A stretch of DNA of 22,732 nucleotides, taken from the NCBI GenBank assembly GCA_937926755.1, contig CALBBA010000030.1:1-22732 (forward strand). Direction: 5' to 3'. Position 1 is the first letter of the stretch; every line of letters starts with the position of its first letter. A program made the translations under genes and the position numbers. Below, in pieces: positions 8,813-16,948 of this stretch. The notes under the pieces were generated by a model. It ran no database searches, was not told where the DNA came from, and saw only the letters and a list, made by a program, of their open reading frames with translations. Source of the stretch: an uncultured Collinsella sp. (GTDB lineage Bacteria > Actinomycetota > Coriobacteriia > Coriobacteriales > Coriobacteriaceae).

Positions 8813-9808
8813 TTACCCTAATACCTCCGCACAGTAATTTCGTAGCGTCTCGGCCGTTTTGGTCCAGCTACATTCATCAAAATCGATGGAATCAAACAGC
8901 CGCTTGGAGTTAGGAGCTCGAAGCAATCCCTCGATCTTATCGGCAACCTCGATCGGGTCCTCGCAGTTTTTCACGACATCGGATCCCTGAATCGACATCA
9001 CTTCGGCAATTCCGCAGTTAGTCGAAAGAAGGAGCGAACATCCGGCCTCAATCGCATCAAGGGCAGAGAGACCAAAGGGCTCATGCCTAGAATTCATAAC
9101 GAATACCGAGCACTCTCGAAGCTCGTTCACAAACTGATCGGAGGCAACTTGGCCCCTATATTCACCGTCAGCCGAGGCCATGAGATTATCTAAGGAAGAG
9201 TTATCGGAGTACCGTCGCCCGTACACCCTTAAAGAGCAATCGACACCACGATCTCTGAGAATCGAGACGGCCTTCGCGACTATTTCGTTGGCCTTAATTG
9301 GACGGGTACCCCCGCTAACAGCAACGATATTTTCACGTTGGCCTTCGAAACTGCATTGTTTAAACCTTTTGACCCCAAGGCAAACGTGTTTAACCTTATC
9401 GGAGCATTCAGGCAGCTGTTTCTTAACAAAGTTCTCCTGGAGGGAAGAATTCGCAACGATCAAATCCGCAGTACGCAAATGTTTAATGATTGCCTTGACA
9501 GTTCTATCGCTATATCCGAGACCGTTGATCTCATTTTCAAAAGGGACGTACCCATGATTAAAGCAAATGACAGGTTTACCAAAGGCAGAGAGCAACCGAT
9601 GCGCAATGATATCCGTCCAGCCAGCGCCGCAAGAGACAATCACATCGCTCTTAAGACCCTCAGAAATAGCCTCATATAGCTTGGAGATTTTGCTTTTTGA
9701 ATATAACGGCCGTATCGAATCGCAAGAAGGCCAATATTCCACTAATGACTTATGTACATTTGAAGGTCCAGTATTGCCTGTGACCTCACCAATTAGAAGG
9801 ATCTTCAT
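8813..9808 (-). CDS. GT4-type glycosyltransferase
   Basis: 331 residues with a GT-B fold. The N-terminal domain begins MKILLIGEVTGNTGPS with the Gly-rich acceptor loop. The C-terminal nucleotide-sugar domain has VSGGTRPIKANEIVAKAV and SRHEPFGLSALDAIEAG, where Glu and Asp occupy an E-x7-E-like pair. It would add a sugar to the lipid-linked repeat unit at the cytoplasmic face; the donor cannot be predicted. AAGGA sits 8 nt before the ATG, and the ATG overlaps the TGA of the preceding Fe-S gene (ATGA), so its translation is probably coupled to that gene, whose 3' end carries a G9 tract. Confidence 0.85.
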   Translation of the reverse strand: MKILLIGEVTGNTGPSNVHKSLVEYWPSCDSIRPLYSKSKISKLYEAISEGLKSDVIVSCGAGWTDIIAHRLLSAFGKPVICFNHGYVPFENEINGLGYSDRTVKAIIKHLRTADLIVANSSLQENFVKKQLPECSDKVKHVCLGVKRFKQCSFEGQRENIVAVSGGTRPIKANEIVAKAVSILRDRGVDCSLRVYGRRYSDNSSLDNLMASADGEYRGQVASDQFVNELRECSVFVMNSRHEPFGLSALDAIEAGCSLLLSTNCGIAEVMSIQGSDVVKNCEDPIEVADKIEGLLRAPNSKRLFDSIDFDECSWTKTAETLRNYCAEVLG

Positions 9809-10989
9809 TGAATGCTTCCTTTAATGTTGTGCAAGGAGTTGGAATCAGGTGCTAATGAGACCTTAATTCCGTACCCCCCCCCGCGCTTGAGCAAACCAAT
9901 GCGAATTAGCAGACGTTTAAGCGATTGTTTGAAATACCTTTTGGGCAAAGACCTTCTTACCGCATCGGTAATTGATCTACCGCATGAAAGGTCCTCGAAG
10001 AATCGCGCTCGCGCAGATGGCTTCTCGGAGGGACTCCTCAACTGACCGTTATTCTTAATGGCGGTCTCGATATCAACCGTCATTAACTCAGCACCAGCAA
10101 GGTCTATCAGTCGCTGTCCTTTTTGATTCTGGATTAAAACCAGAGAGACACCCCGACGCATTTCTTCGGTAAGATTCGTCCCCCAGGAATCGCCTAATGT
10201 AACATCAGAAACTCTTTCAATGCTTGCGTACCTGCAGTGATAACAGTTTTCCGTATAGTCCAGCCCCGCCAAGAAAGCTACTGTATACCCATCCAAAACA
10301 CCGGGCGAATCAATCGTTCGCTCGTTCTCCCTTAGCTGAAAGCTGCCTTTAGAACGAAACTCAATCGACTCAAGCTGATCCATGTCAATCCCATTTTCAC
10401 TCAGGAATTGACGGAGAATCGCAGGCGAAGGAGTACCGTGGCAAATCAAATCGACCGTATATAAACTCGAAAGAAGCTTATTGCCAACAAAGTTTTTAAG
10501 AGAGGCCACTTGGCAAGGCAATCCCACAAATAAGACTTCCTTACCCTCAACCAGCAATTTTTTTATACGAGCGTAAGAGCCAATTGGATTGCTTTTAACG
10601 TACTTAGATCCTTTATATTTAACGGCATCCGCAATCGAGCTAGAAAACTCAAACCCAAACTGACCGTCCCGGAAACAACAAGAGCAAACTACTCCGTCGG
10701 CAGAAATAAACCCTCGGATAATCGCGGCCGCCAAGCCGCCCGATGAGGAGGTTCCCCTGCTCTCCGAGTTAGAATCCCATCCTTGCAACCATTTACTAGG
10801 TTTAGAGCCTTGAGGCGGATTGCACTGTTGACATACAGCTGTGCACCTACCGCAATCAATGCATTTGCTTTGATCGATACTGGGGGTATAGTACTCGCGC
10901 CTTTCAAGAACAGCGATTGCATCTTTAGGGCAGGCATCGACACATGCCATGCAGCCCGCACACATTTTGTCTTCGCAGATACTTTGCAT
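9805..10989 (-). CDS. Coenzyme F420 hydrogenase/dehydrogenase beta-subunit-type Fe-S protein
   Basis: 394 residues. The N-terminus has two 4Fe-4S ferredoxin motifs, CAGCMACVDACP and CIDCGRCTAVC. These are followed by the FrhB-type domain with GTSSSGGLAAAIIRGF, YVKSNPIGSY, LFVGLPCQVASL, LICHGTPSP and a later ENCYHCRYAS Cys cluster. Related proteins recur in polysaccharide loci next to pyruvyl-transferase-family genes, as here, where they are presumed flavin/Fe-S redox enzymes acting on sugars. The exact reaction is unknown. AAGGA lies 8 nt before the ATG. A G9 tract encodes RGGGYG about 25 residues from the end; frame changes would alter only the tail. Confidence 0.85.
   Translation of the reverse strand: MQSICEDKMCAGCMACVDACPKDAIAVLERREYYTPSIDQSKCIDCGRCTAVCQQCNPPQGSKPSKWLQGWDSNSESRGTSSSGGLAAAIIRGFISADGVVCSCCFRDGQFGFEFSSSIADAVKYKGSKYVKSNPIGSYARIKKLLVEGKEVLFVGLPCQVASLKNFVGNKLLSSLYTVDLICHGTPSPAILRQFLSENGIDMDQLESIEFRSKGSFQLRENERTIDSPGVLDGYTVAFLAGLDYTENCYHCRYASIERVSDVTLGDSWGTNLTEEMRRGVSLVLIQNQKGQRLIDLAGAELMTVDIETAIKNNGQLRSPSEKPSARARFFEDLSCGRSITDAVRRSLPKRYFKQSLKRLLIRIGLLKRGGGYGIKVSLAPDSNSLHNIKGSIQ
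9874..9882 (-). repeat. G9 tract near the 3' end of the Fe-S protein gene
   Basis: Nine consecutive C on the plus strand. In the coding strand it follows CGC and encodes three Gly. With G8 the protein ends at a TAG 7 codons later; with G10 at a TAA 3 codons later. Either stops translation 45 to 60 nt before the downstream GT4 start instead of overlapping it, which could weaken translational coupling. Confidence 0.8.
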
Positions 10990-10993
10990 TCAT

Positions 10994-12082
10994 CTATTCC
11001 TTCAACGCGCGATCAAGCCAGGAGAGGCTGCGGTTGCGCTCCCCATCAAGAACCTCACCAACATGCTGCCAATCGATATCGTCGTCCCAAGCATTGCCTT
11101 GGAACGTGTCCCAGGCCCTATGCTCTAGGCCAAAGAGCCTAAGAACAGATTTATTTCGCGCGGCATTAGCCTTTGGAAAGATCTCAACAAATGGGGTGCC
11201 GAGATTGATACAAAAAGCAGTGCCGTGGAATGAATCCGTATATACGCAGGATGCATCCCTAAACAGCGCAAGGAAATCCTCCAGGGGCGGAAGAACGACC
11301 TGTTTTCCTACCCTTCTCCTAAACGTAGGGCAAACACTTACAATCTCAAGATTAGAGCCAGCGGTCTTATCTTTAACGTACTGCAGCATATCTGAATCAG
11401 GATGGAGGTTATAGACGAGGGCGTAGGGCTTTTCAACGGGAGCCTTTTCACTGGCAATCTTGTTCCACTCGGAGCGATTGAGAAGCAGGGTCGGATCCAA
11501 AACCTGCTCAGCTTTGAGACCGTAGCTCTCAACGATATCCTTACCTGAATCCTCGCGGACGGAAATGGCATCGTAGCGCTTGAGCCAGTTACCAATTTGC
11601 GACTCATACCCCTTTACAACGCCACCACGTCCAAAACTAGCGGCGTAGGATACGACCTTCTTTCCCTCGACCTTAGAAAGCCCGTCCCAAAAGAATACCG
11701 GATCTAGAGAGCCATCGCCAAGTTCGTTCCAGACTTGATCGCTGCCAGTCAAATAGATATCTGTGTTAGGCAGCAATGCGTCGATACTTGTTTCATCACA
11801 ATGCGGTGAAAGAGTCAGATACTGCTCTCTCATGCTCTTAAAACGCTTTTCGCCTGCACCGTACAGCAAACGCCAAACCGTGTTCCTATAGATGCGATGA
11901 GGCAGAGACCTACCTTCCGAATAACGCTTCACAAGAGAATCAAGGGTCTCAGCGCATCTCCGATAGTCAACAACAACAGGATCGTACCCCAAGCTTTTAA
12001 CAACTTCTTGCGTAGCGTAAGCCTGGAGGACGGACCCGTAGTTGAGAACGTTATGACGAGTAATAATTGAAACTTTTTTCAT
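10994..12082 (-). CDS. Polysaccharide pyruvyl transferase family protein
   Basis: 362 residues. It has the family's N-terminal Gly-containing nucleotide-like motif (NVLNYGSVLQAYATQEVV), the diagnostic LTGSDQVWN followed by an FF/W stretch (DPVFFWDGL), VVSYAASFG, SVREDSG, and YTDSFHGTAFCINLGTPF. The family includes CsaB and WcaK, which transfer pyruvate from PEP to a sugar as a ketal; many members are uncharacterised. It ends 4 nt before the Fe-S protein gene starts, a pairing common in polysaccharide clusters. GAGAGGG precedes its ATG. Confidence 0.88.
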   Translation of the reverse strand: MKKVSIITRHNVLNYGSVLQAYATQEVVKSLGYDPVVVDYRRCAETLDSLVKRYSEGRSLPHRIYRNTVWRLLYGAGEKRFKSMREQYLTLSPHCDETSIDALLPNTDIYLTGSDQVWNELGDGSLDPVFFWDGLSKVEGKKVVSYAASFGRGGVVKGYESQIGNWLKRYDAISVREDSGKDIVESYGLKAEQVLDPTLLLNRSEWNKIASEKAPVEKPYALVYNLHPDSDMLQYVKDKTAGSNLEIVSVCPTFRRRVGKQVVLPPLEDFLALFRDASCVYTDSFHGTAFCINLGTPFVEIFPKANAARNKSVLRLFGLEHRAWDTFQGNAWDDDIDWQHVGEVLDGERNRSLSWLDRALKE

Positions 12083-12092
12083 TGCATCCCTC

Positions 12093-13268
12093 TCAAGAAA
12101 CGGAAAGTGTGTCTCTATTCCGAAATATGGAATAGCTGATTAAAACTAGGAGCGGGTTATAGTCGACAGCCAAAGCAGTCGACTCGCAGAATCCAAATAA
12201 TGCAACATAGAGAGCAAGAACTATGAGGGACCCATCATCGAAATACTCCTCGGGCGCTCTTGCATAAAGTAGTATTAAACCGATTAATAAAAATGAAGTA
12301 GGGACAAACCCGTAATTGATAAGCCAAAGTGCCCAAGCATTATCAATCGTGAGCATGGCATAAGAGGACCCTGTCCAGACCGTAGCCCCAAGAAGCATTG
12401 AGCCATTACCAAAAGGATGTATCAAATATTGCTCAAATAGATACCACATTGAATAAATACGGTTGCTAAGAGACTCACTAAAAGCCATTAGTATGCCATT
12501 AGAAGGAGAAAAGACAAAAAGCAAGATTATCGTTAATAGAAAGGAACCGGTAATAAGGCCAAGACATATCCTTGACTTACTAGCCCTAGCAAAAGAATGC
12601 CGTCTAATATAACAATAAAATTGGAAACAAATCAGCACCAGAAGGTACAGCTCCGCAGTCCTTGAGTTGGCGACCATCTCAAGGAAAGAAACCGAAGCAA
12701 CAGTTAAAAGTGTCGAAAGAAAGGGTTCTTTATTCCAACGCAGATAAACAACACACGTACATATACGAGCCAAAACAGCACCGAGAGCATTTACCTGATT
12801 AAAGCCGAGCGAATGGCGTACCCTCGTTTCGCCGGGACGAATTGAATCAATCGAACTGATTGATCCAGAAATCAAACCAAACGCAACGATTAAAAAAACT
12901 AGAACAGTTACAGCCAAGACGATCTGCGTCAACCGACGAACATCAATATCGTTCCCAGCAATAATAAATAAGCAGACAGAAAGGGGTATCCACGACTTAG
13001 TAACACCTAAAGTAATTAGCGTTGCAAGAAAAACGACGCCTGAAAAAACTAGGGCTTCAGTTGAAAATCGAATACTGAAAAACCGTACTAGGAGCAGAAT
13101 GAGCATGAGTGTATTGGCGATTTTGCCGATGGTGTCCATCGGGACTCCAAACATGTACACATAATTCGTACGCTCCATTAAATGAAAAAAACAATACATA
13201 GTAAAGGCTGCGTAATAACATGAATCAGCAGCATTTACCTTCAGGCTTTCCTTGAAATCAGTCATCAT
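12093..13268 (-). CDS. Wzy-like polysaccharide polymerase
   Basis: 391 residues, almost entirely hydrophobic spans (about 10 to 12). The large periplasmic loop contains RPGETRVRHSLGFNQVNALG, and a later loop has NSRTAELYLL and NGSMLLGATVWTGSSYAMLTIDNAW. This is the layout of O-antigen/exopolysaccharide polymerases, whose sequences are poorly conserved. It would join repeat units on the outer face after Wzx export. It begins 51 bp after the GT2 gene stop. An ATGATG start leaves two options (13268 or 13265), and no clear Shine-Dalgarno is seen. The call rests on topology, the RxGxxxxN-like loops and context. Confidence 0.75.
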   Translation of the reverse strand: MMTDFKESLKVNAADSCYYAAFTMYCFFHLMERTNYVYMFGVPMDTIGKIANTLMLILLLVRFFSIRFSTEALVFSGVVFLATLITLGVTKSWIPLSVCLFIIAGNDIDVRRLTQIVLAVTVLVFLIVAFGLISGSISSIDSIRPGETRVRHSLGFNQVNALGAVLARICTCVVYLRWNKEPFLSTLLTVASVSFLEMVANSRTAELYLLVLICFQFYCYIRRHSFARASKSRICLGLITGSFLLTIILLFVFSPSNGILMAFSESLSNRIYSMWYLFEQYLIHPFGNGSMLLGATVWTGSSYAMLTIDNAWALWLINYGFVPTSFLLIGLILLYARAPEEYFDDGSLIVLALYVALFGFCESTALAVDYNPLLVLISYSIFRNRDTLSVS

Positions 13269-13318
13269 TTTTATGAAACAGCCCCTTGAATAGTTTCAAT
13301 TAGCTCTGAGGTCAAGCG

Positions 13319-14323
13319 TTAGCGAAGCAATCCAAGACCTCGGGCCACGCAACAGAACAAGCTGAATGCGCTTTTTCCGAAATAAGCAACAAAGGCCGCA
13401 AAGCGCTCACGCGGCCTAGCTTCTCTATCTCTAAGAACGGTCTTTCGATGTAGAGACAGCACCGACCACAACGAATCCTCATCTTGAATTTGCCTCGAAT
13501 GTTTATTTTTAGTTGGAATCTGCGCAAACACCATCCTGCAAACTGAGAAGCAGCGCGAGGCGGCGGCTTTACTTAGATCCGGATACCAATTACAAATATC
13601 ACGGTAGAGCTGATCCGCAATTATCAATGCGGACTCGCCTTTAATGTGTCGATATTCTTGCCTGATAATGCTGTTACTTCTCATGCGATATGCATACAAC
13701 TCACGGCAATCGACAACGGCAACGGAATCAACCTTGTGAATAATCTTATAGACGCTAGCGAGATCCTCGTAATACAGCCCCTTAGGGAACGGGTCAATGC
13801 CCAGTGGCGCCTTTGCGTAAAGGCGCCACTGGGCACCGGTGTCCAGCGCCTGATATAATATCAGACGCTGGACACCGGGCGAAGGCAGTGCCTTCGCAGG
13901 CGCCACGGGGTCAAGAGACTCCACCAAAGGGCAAGCATCACCATCATTGAACGGCTTGCCAAATGGAACAGCAGATATCTGACATCCCGTATCGCAGCAG
14001 GCGTTCAAAAGAACCTCGATAAAAACAGGAGAAATGTAGTCATCGCTATCAACAAAGGAAATCCAGTCGCCCTGAGCAATACGCAGCCCTGCGTTACGAG
14101 CGTCAGAAAGACCACCATTTTCCTTATGCAAAACGGTGGTACGGTCATCCCTTGCAGCAAGAACGTCACAAAGCTCGCCGGATCCATCAGTCGAGCCGTC
14201 ATCGACAAGAATGATCTCGATGTTACGATAGCTTTGACAGCAAATGCTATCAAAGCACTCCTGCAGATAAGACTTAACGTTATATACCGGCACAATCACC
14301 GATACCAAATTACTGTTTGCCAT
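13319..14323 (-). CDS. GT2-family glycosyltransferase
   Basis: 334 residues. A clear GT-A family 2 enzyme: VSVIVPVYNVKSYLQECFDSI at the N-terminus, IILVDDGSTDGS for UDP-sugar binding, GGLSDARNAGL, and the metal-binding SFVDSDDYI. FPKGLYYEDLASVYKI carries the acidic acceptor-site residues. The donor is unknown. The gene starts directly after the stop of the upstream GT4 gene (TAGATG). Residues 143 to 175 are encoded by three abutting palindromes, yet they still read as family-like protein (LDTGAQWRLYAKAPLG), so the gene appears intact. Confidence 0.88.
   Translation of the reverse strand: MANSNLVSVIVPVYNVKSYLQECFDSICCQSYRNIEIILVDDGSTDGSGELCDVLAARDDRTTVLHKENGGLSDARNAGLRIAQGDWISFVDSDDYISPVFIEVLLNACCDTGCQISAVPFGKPFNDGDACPLVESLDPVAPAKALPSPGVQRLILYQALDTGAQWRLYAKAPLGIDPFPKGLYYEDLASVYKIIHKVDSVAVVDCRELYAYRMRSNSIIRQEYRHIKGESALIIADQLYRDICNWYPDLSKAAASRCFSVCRMVFAQIPTKNKHSRQIQDEDSLWSVLSLHRKTVLRDREARPRERFAAFVAYFGKSAFSLFCCVARGLGLLR
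13798..13897. repeat. Three abutting palindromes within the GT2 coding region
   Basis: Palindrome 1 (13798-13835) has a perfect 17-bp stem TGCCCAGTGGCGCCTTT with a 4-nt loop. Palindrome 2 (13836-13878) has 13 bp, one mismatch, then 6 bp, with a 3-nt loop. Palindrome 3 (13879-13897) has an 8-bp stem and 3-nt loop. They touch with no bases between. AGGCGCCAC recurs at 13898, and GGGTCAA occurs on both flanks. Confidence 0.9.
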
Positions 14324-15436
14324 CTAATTCCTTGAGTAGAGGTCTAGATATTTTCGAGTCAGTCGCTTGCCTTGCAACTCAATGTTGTAATCGGCGAATT
14401 GCCCACTTGAGATAGACAATCGACCCTCATACGAGTACGGCAAGAGTGAATCAATCTCATCGGCCCACACGATAGGGCTATCAATCGGCAAGAACTTGCA
14501 TTCCCCCGTTACATCCACTTCGCGCGTAATCGCATCACTCAGCAGGCACGGCAGTCCAGACACCTGTGCCTCGACGCCGACGAGGCACAGGCCTTCGTAA
14601 AGGCTTGGCAGGACGAACGCGTCGAACGCCTGGTACAAACAATTGACATCGCTTCTCTGTCCCAGGAACTTAACGCGATCGGTAAGACCGCGTTCGTCCA
14701 CCAAGGCCTTTACGGAGGCCCCGGCTTCGCCGGTACCGACAAGCAACAAGACGGCATCGTCGCGACGTTTTGCGACCTCGGTAAATACGTCAATCAAAAA
14801 CGCATGGTTCTTCTGGGCAGTAAAGCGCCCCACATGCCCAATGGCAAACTGGTTGCCGACGAGGCCCAGGTCGGCTCGCGCTTGCGCGCGAGCCTCCGCA
14901 TTGAAGCGGAAGCGATCCAAATCAATTGCGTTGTACACGACCTCGAAGTGTGCAGCTTTACCAAAAAGCCATTCACCAGCGAATTGACTACATGCAAATC
15001 GGTGTGTTGGATACCGATTCGATTGCGTTTTCAACACGGCCTTCAGGGCATTCTTGGCATACTCGCCCTTACCACTCGTAGAGTGACTATGGGCGATTCG
15101 CACGGGGACGCCCGCCTTCTTCGCAGCACGAAGAGGAAAGACCGAAAGTGCGTTGATGTGACTGTGGACAATCTTCCAGCCCTCTTGCTTAAAGAGACGC
15201 TGAAGCTCTCGCTGGTATTCAACAACATGCTGATAGGGCGGAATCTCAAAGACCCTGCCACCGAGCGATTCAATCTCCTCGCGGGGAACTAGCGTCGAAT
15301 CGGAATCAACAAGAAAATCAAACTGTACTTTACTACGGTCAATATGTCGGTAGTAATTCATGACGACAGCCTCAACGCCGCCACCAAGCATCTTGCCCAC
15401 GACCTGGGCGACGCGAATGGATTCTCCTTGGCTCAT
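14324..15436 (-). CDS. GT4-type glycosyltransferase (EpsF-like)
   Basis: About 370 residues, GT-B fold. The N-terminus has VVGKMLGGGVEAVVMNYYRHID and IVHSHINALSVFPLRAAKKAG; the C-terminal domain has AIGHVGRFTAQKNHAFLID and LPSLYEGLCLVGVEAQVSG, with the E-x7-E pair. It resembles EpsF/CapM-type enzymes that build exopolysaccharide repeat units. The start at 15436 is chosen because AGGAGG lies 8 nt upstream and the ATG overlaps the preceding TGA (ATGA); an upstream in-frame ATG at 15487 lies inside the preceding gene and lacks such support. The E-x7-E region is itself encoded by a palindrome (14563-14591). Confidence 0.88.
   Translation of the reverse strand: MSQGESIRVAQVVGKMLGGGVEAVVMNYYRHIDRSKVQFDFLVDSDSTLVPREEIESLGGRVFEIPPYQHVVEYQRELQRLFKQEGWKIVHSHINALSVFPLRAAKKAGVPVRIAHSHSTSGKGEYAKNALKAVLKTQSNRYPTHRFACSQFAGEWLFGKAAHFEVVYNAIDLDRFRFNAEARAQARADLGLVGNQFAIGHVGRFTAQKNHAFLIDVFTEVAKRRDDAVLLLVGTGEAGASVKALVDERGLTDRVKFLGQRSDVNCLYQAFDAFVLPSLYEGLCLVGVEAQVSGLPCLLSDAITREVDVTGECKFLPIDSPIVWADEIDSLLPYSYEGRLSISSGQFADYNIELQGKRLTRKYLDLYSRN
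14563..14604. repeat. Palindromes in the GT4 donor-site region
   Basis: An 11-bp perfect inverted repeat (CCTGTGCCTCG and its complement) around a 7-nt loop at 14563-14591 is followed immediately by a 5-bp stem at 14591-14604 (GCCTT-CGTA-AAGGC). This is similar in style to the palindromes in the neighbouring GT2 gene. Confidence 0.7.
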
Positions 15437-16077
15437 CGCCCGGTCCTCCTTTTTCCAAACATGGCACCGAAGGTGCCCGTGAAACATTTCCAGTCCATGC
15501 GGAAGCAGCGGTTACGCACGTAGTGGAGCTCGATCTTCTGGCGCAGACCGCTCTCGAAGGTCGCGGCGTTGCGGTCGGTGGCCTGCCACAGGCCCGTGAT
15601 GCCCGGGGTGACGCTCAGCAGCTCCGCCTTCTCCTCGTCGGAGAAGTGCTGTTCCAGCTCGTCGCGCGTGATGGGACGCGGGCCGATCACTGACAGATCG
15701 CCCTTGAGTACGTTGAGGAACTGCGGTATCTCGTCGATGGAGCACTTGCGGATGAACTGGCCCACCTTTGTGATGCGTGGGTCGTTATCGACCTTGCGCT
15801 CCACCTCCCACTGGTGAAGCTGCTCGGGGCTCAGGTACTTCTGCACATCACCTGCATCAGAGACCATGCTGCGAAGCTTAAGCACGCGAATCACCTGGCC
15901 TCCCCTGCCCATGCGCTCCTGCGTGTAGACTGGGGAGCCCGGGGACTCCACGCAGATCGCGGCGCAGACACAGGCCATGGGAATCGCCAGCACTGCGGTG
16001 CATCCGGCGCTGAAGGCTATGTCGAAGGTTCTCTTGCATATGCGGTAGAAGAGGGTCCCGGTAGGTTTCCTAGGCAT
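15433..16077 (-). CDS. Initiating sugar-phosphate transferase (bacterial sugar transferase family), second copy
   Basis: 214 residues. One N-terminal hydrophobic segment (AFSAGCTAVLAIPMACVCAAI), then the catalytic domain of monotopic phosphoglycosyl transferases: GSPVYTQERMGRGGQVIRVLKLRSM, DPRITKVGQFIRKCSIDEIPQ, FLNVLKGDLSVIGPRP and TPGITGLWQ. It moves a sugar phosphate from a nucleotide sugar to undecaprenyl phosphate, the first committed step. It lacks the multi-span N-terminal part of WcaJ-type enzymes. It begins 3 nt after the stop of a paralogous gene, with no good Shine-Dalgarno, so translation probably depends on coupling to that gene. Its stop overlaps the next start (ATGA). Confidence 0.9.
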   Translation of the reverse strand: MPRKPTGTLFYRICKRTFDIAFSAGCTAVLAIPMACVCAAICVESPGSPVYTQERMGRGGQVIRVLKLRSMVSDAGDVQKYLSPEQLHQWEVERKVDNDPRITKVGQFIRKCSIDEIPQFLNVLKGDLSVIGPRPITRDELEQHFSDEEKAELLSVTPGITGLWQATDRNAATFESGLRQKIELHYVRNRCFRMDWKCFTGTFGAMFGKRRTGR

Positions 16078-16080
16078 GGG

Positions 16081-16881
16081 CTAGCACCCCGCCAACGGAA
16101 AAGTCTCGGGAAATGCCTCTGGCAGGCACCCCCCCCCCGTTATCATTTCGACGACCGTGAGCGCCACGATCTTCAGGTCGGTGGCCACGCCGCGGTTGGC
16201 GATGTACTCCAGGTCGCGGCGGACCATGCCGTCGAAGTCGGTGTCGTTGCGGTCCGTCACCTGCCACCAGCCGGTGATCCCGGGCTTCACGGCCAGGCGC
16301 TGCAGGTCGAATTCTGTGTACTCGGCCACCTCGTTGGGCAGCGGCGGGCGCGGGCCGACGACGGACATCTGGCCCAGAAACACGTTCAGGAACTGCGGGA
16401 ACTCGTCGATGGAGTGCTTGCGGATGAACTTGCCGATCTTGGTGACGCGCGGATCGTCCTTCATCTTGAACATGGCGCCGGCGATCTCGTTCTGCCCCCT
16501 GAGCTCGGCGAGGCGCTCGTCGGCGTCCTTGTACATGCTCCGGAACTTCCACATGCGGAAGGTGGAAAGGCTGCCGTCGCGGTGGGTCTGGCCCATGCGA
16601 ATCTGGCTGTAGAACGGGTTGCCCTCGCTCTCCAGACGGATGGCCGCGGCCAACACCAGGCTCGGAACGGCGATGACGGCCGGCACGCAGCCGCTGAACA
16701 CGATATCGAAGGCGCGCTTGACGGTGCGGTAGGCCAGGCGTGTGCGGTCCCAGTCCTTCACGGCCTGCATGGCCTTGTAGCGCACGGTCACGTCGCCACC
16801 GCTCATTGCCTGGGCAACAAGCGCGGCCCCCACCGGCGCGTTTTGTCCTGTTGCTTCTTTAGTAGTCAAGTTCAAATCCAC
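16081..16881 (-). CDS. Initiating sugar-phosphate transferase, first copy, with G10 tract
   Basis: 266 residues from a GTG start. After an approximately 55-residue leader comes one hydrophobic segment (FDIVFSGCVPAVIAVPSLVL) and the PglC-like catalytic domain: FRMWKFRSMYKDADE, DPRVTKIGKFIRKHSIDEFPQFLNV, LGQMSVVGPRPPLP and KPGITGWWQVTDRND. It initiates the repeat unit on undecaprenyl phosphate at the inner face of the membrane. A short hairpin (AGGGAT pairing with ATCCCT, 16882-16899) surrounds the ribosome-binding region just before the GTG. A G10 tract encodes ITGGG near the C-terminus, after which the tail (CLPEAF and on) looks unlike the family's usual ending, so the ancestral frame may differ. 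Confidence 0.88.
   Translation of the reverse strand: MDLNLTTKEATGQNAPVGAALVAQAMSGGDVTVRYKAMQAVKDWDRTRLAYRTVKRAFDIVFSGCVPAVIAVPSLVLAAAIRLESEGNPFYSQIRMGQTHRDGSLSTFRMWKFRSMYKDADERLAELRGQNEIAGAMFKMKDDPRVTKIGKFIRKHSIDEFPQFLNVFLGQMSVVGPRPPLPNEVAEYTEFDLQRLAVKPGITGWWQVTDRNDTDFDGMVRRDLEYIANRGVATDLKIVALTVVEMITGGGCLPEAFPETFPLAGC
16129..16138 (-). repeat. G10 tract near the 3' end of the first sugar transferase
   Basis: Ten consecutive C on the plus strand, the longest homopolymer in the window. With G10 the gene stops 3 nt before the next ATG. With G11 its TAG overlaps that start region. With G9 it runs about 60 nt into the next gene before stopping. Length change thus alters the tail and the distance that governs coupling. 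Confidence 0.85.
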
Positions 16882-16948
16882 ATCCCTGTCCCCAGGGATC
16901 CCCCATCGATGAATTCAAAATGCGAACGAATTGCCATTGCAACGCCCC

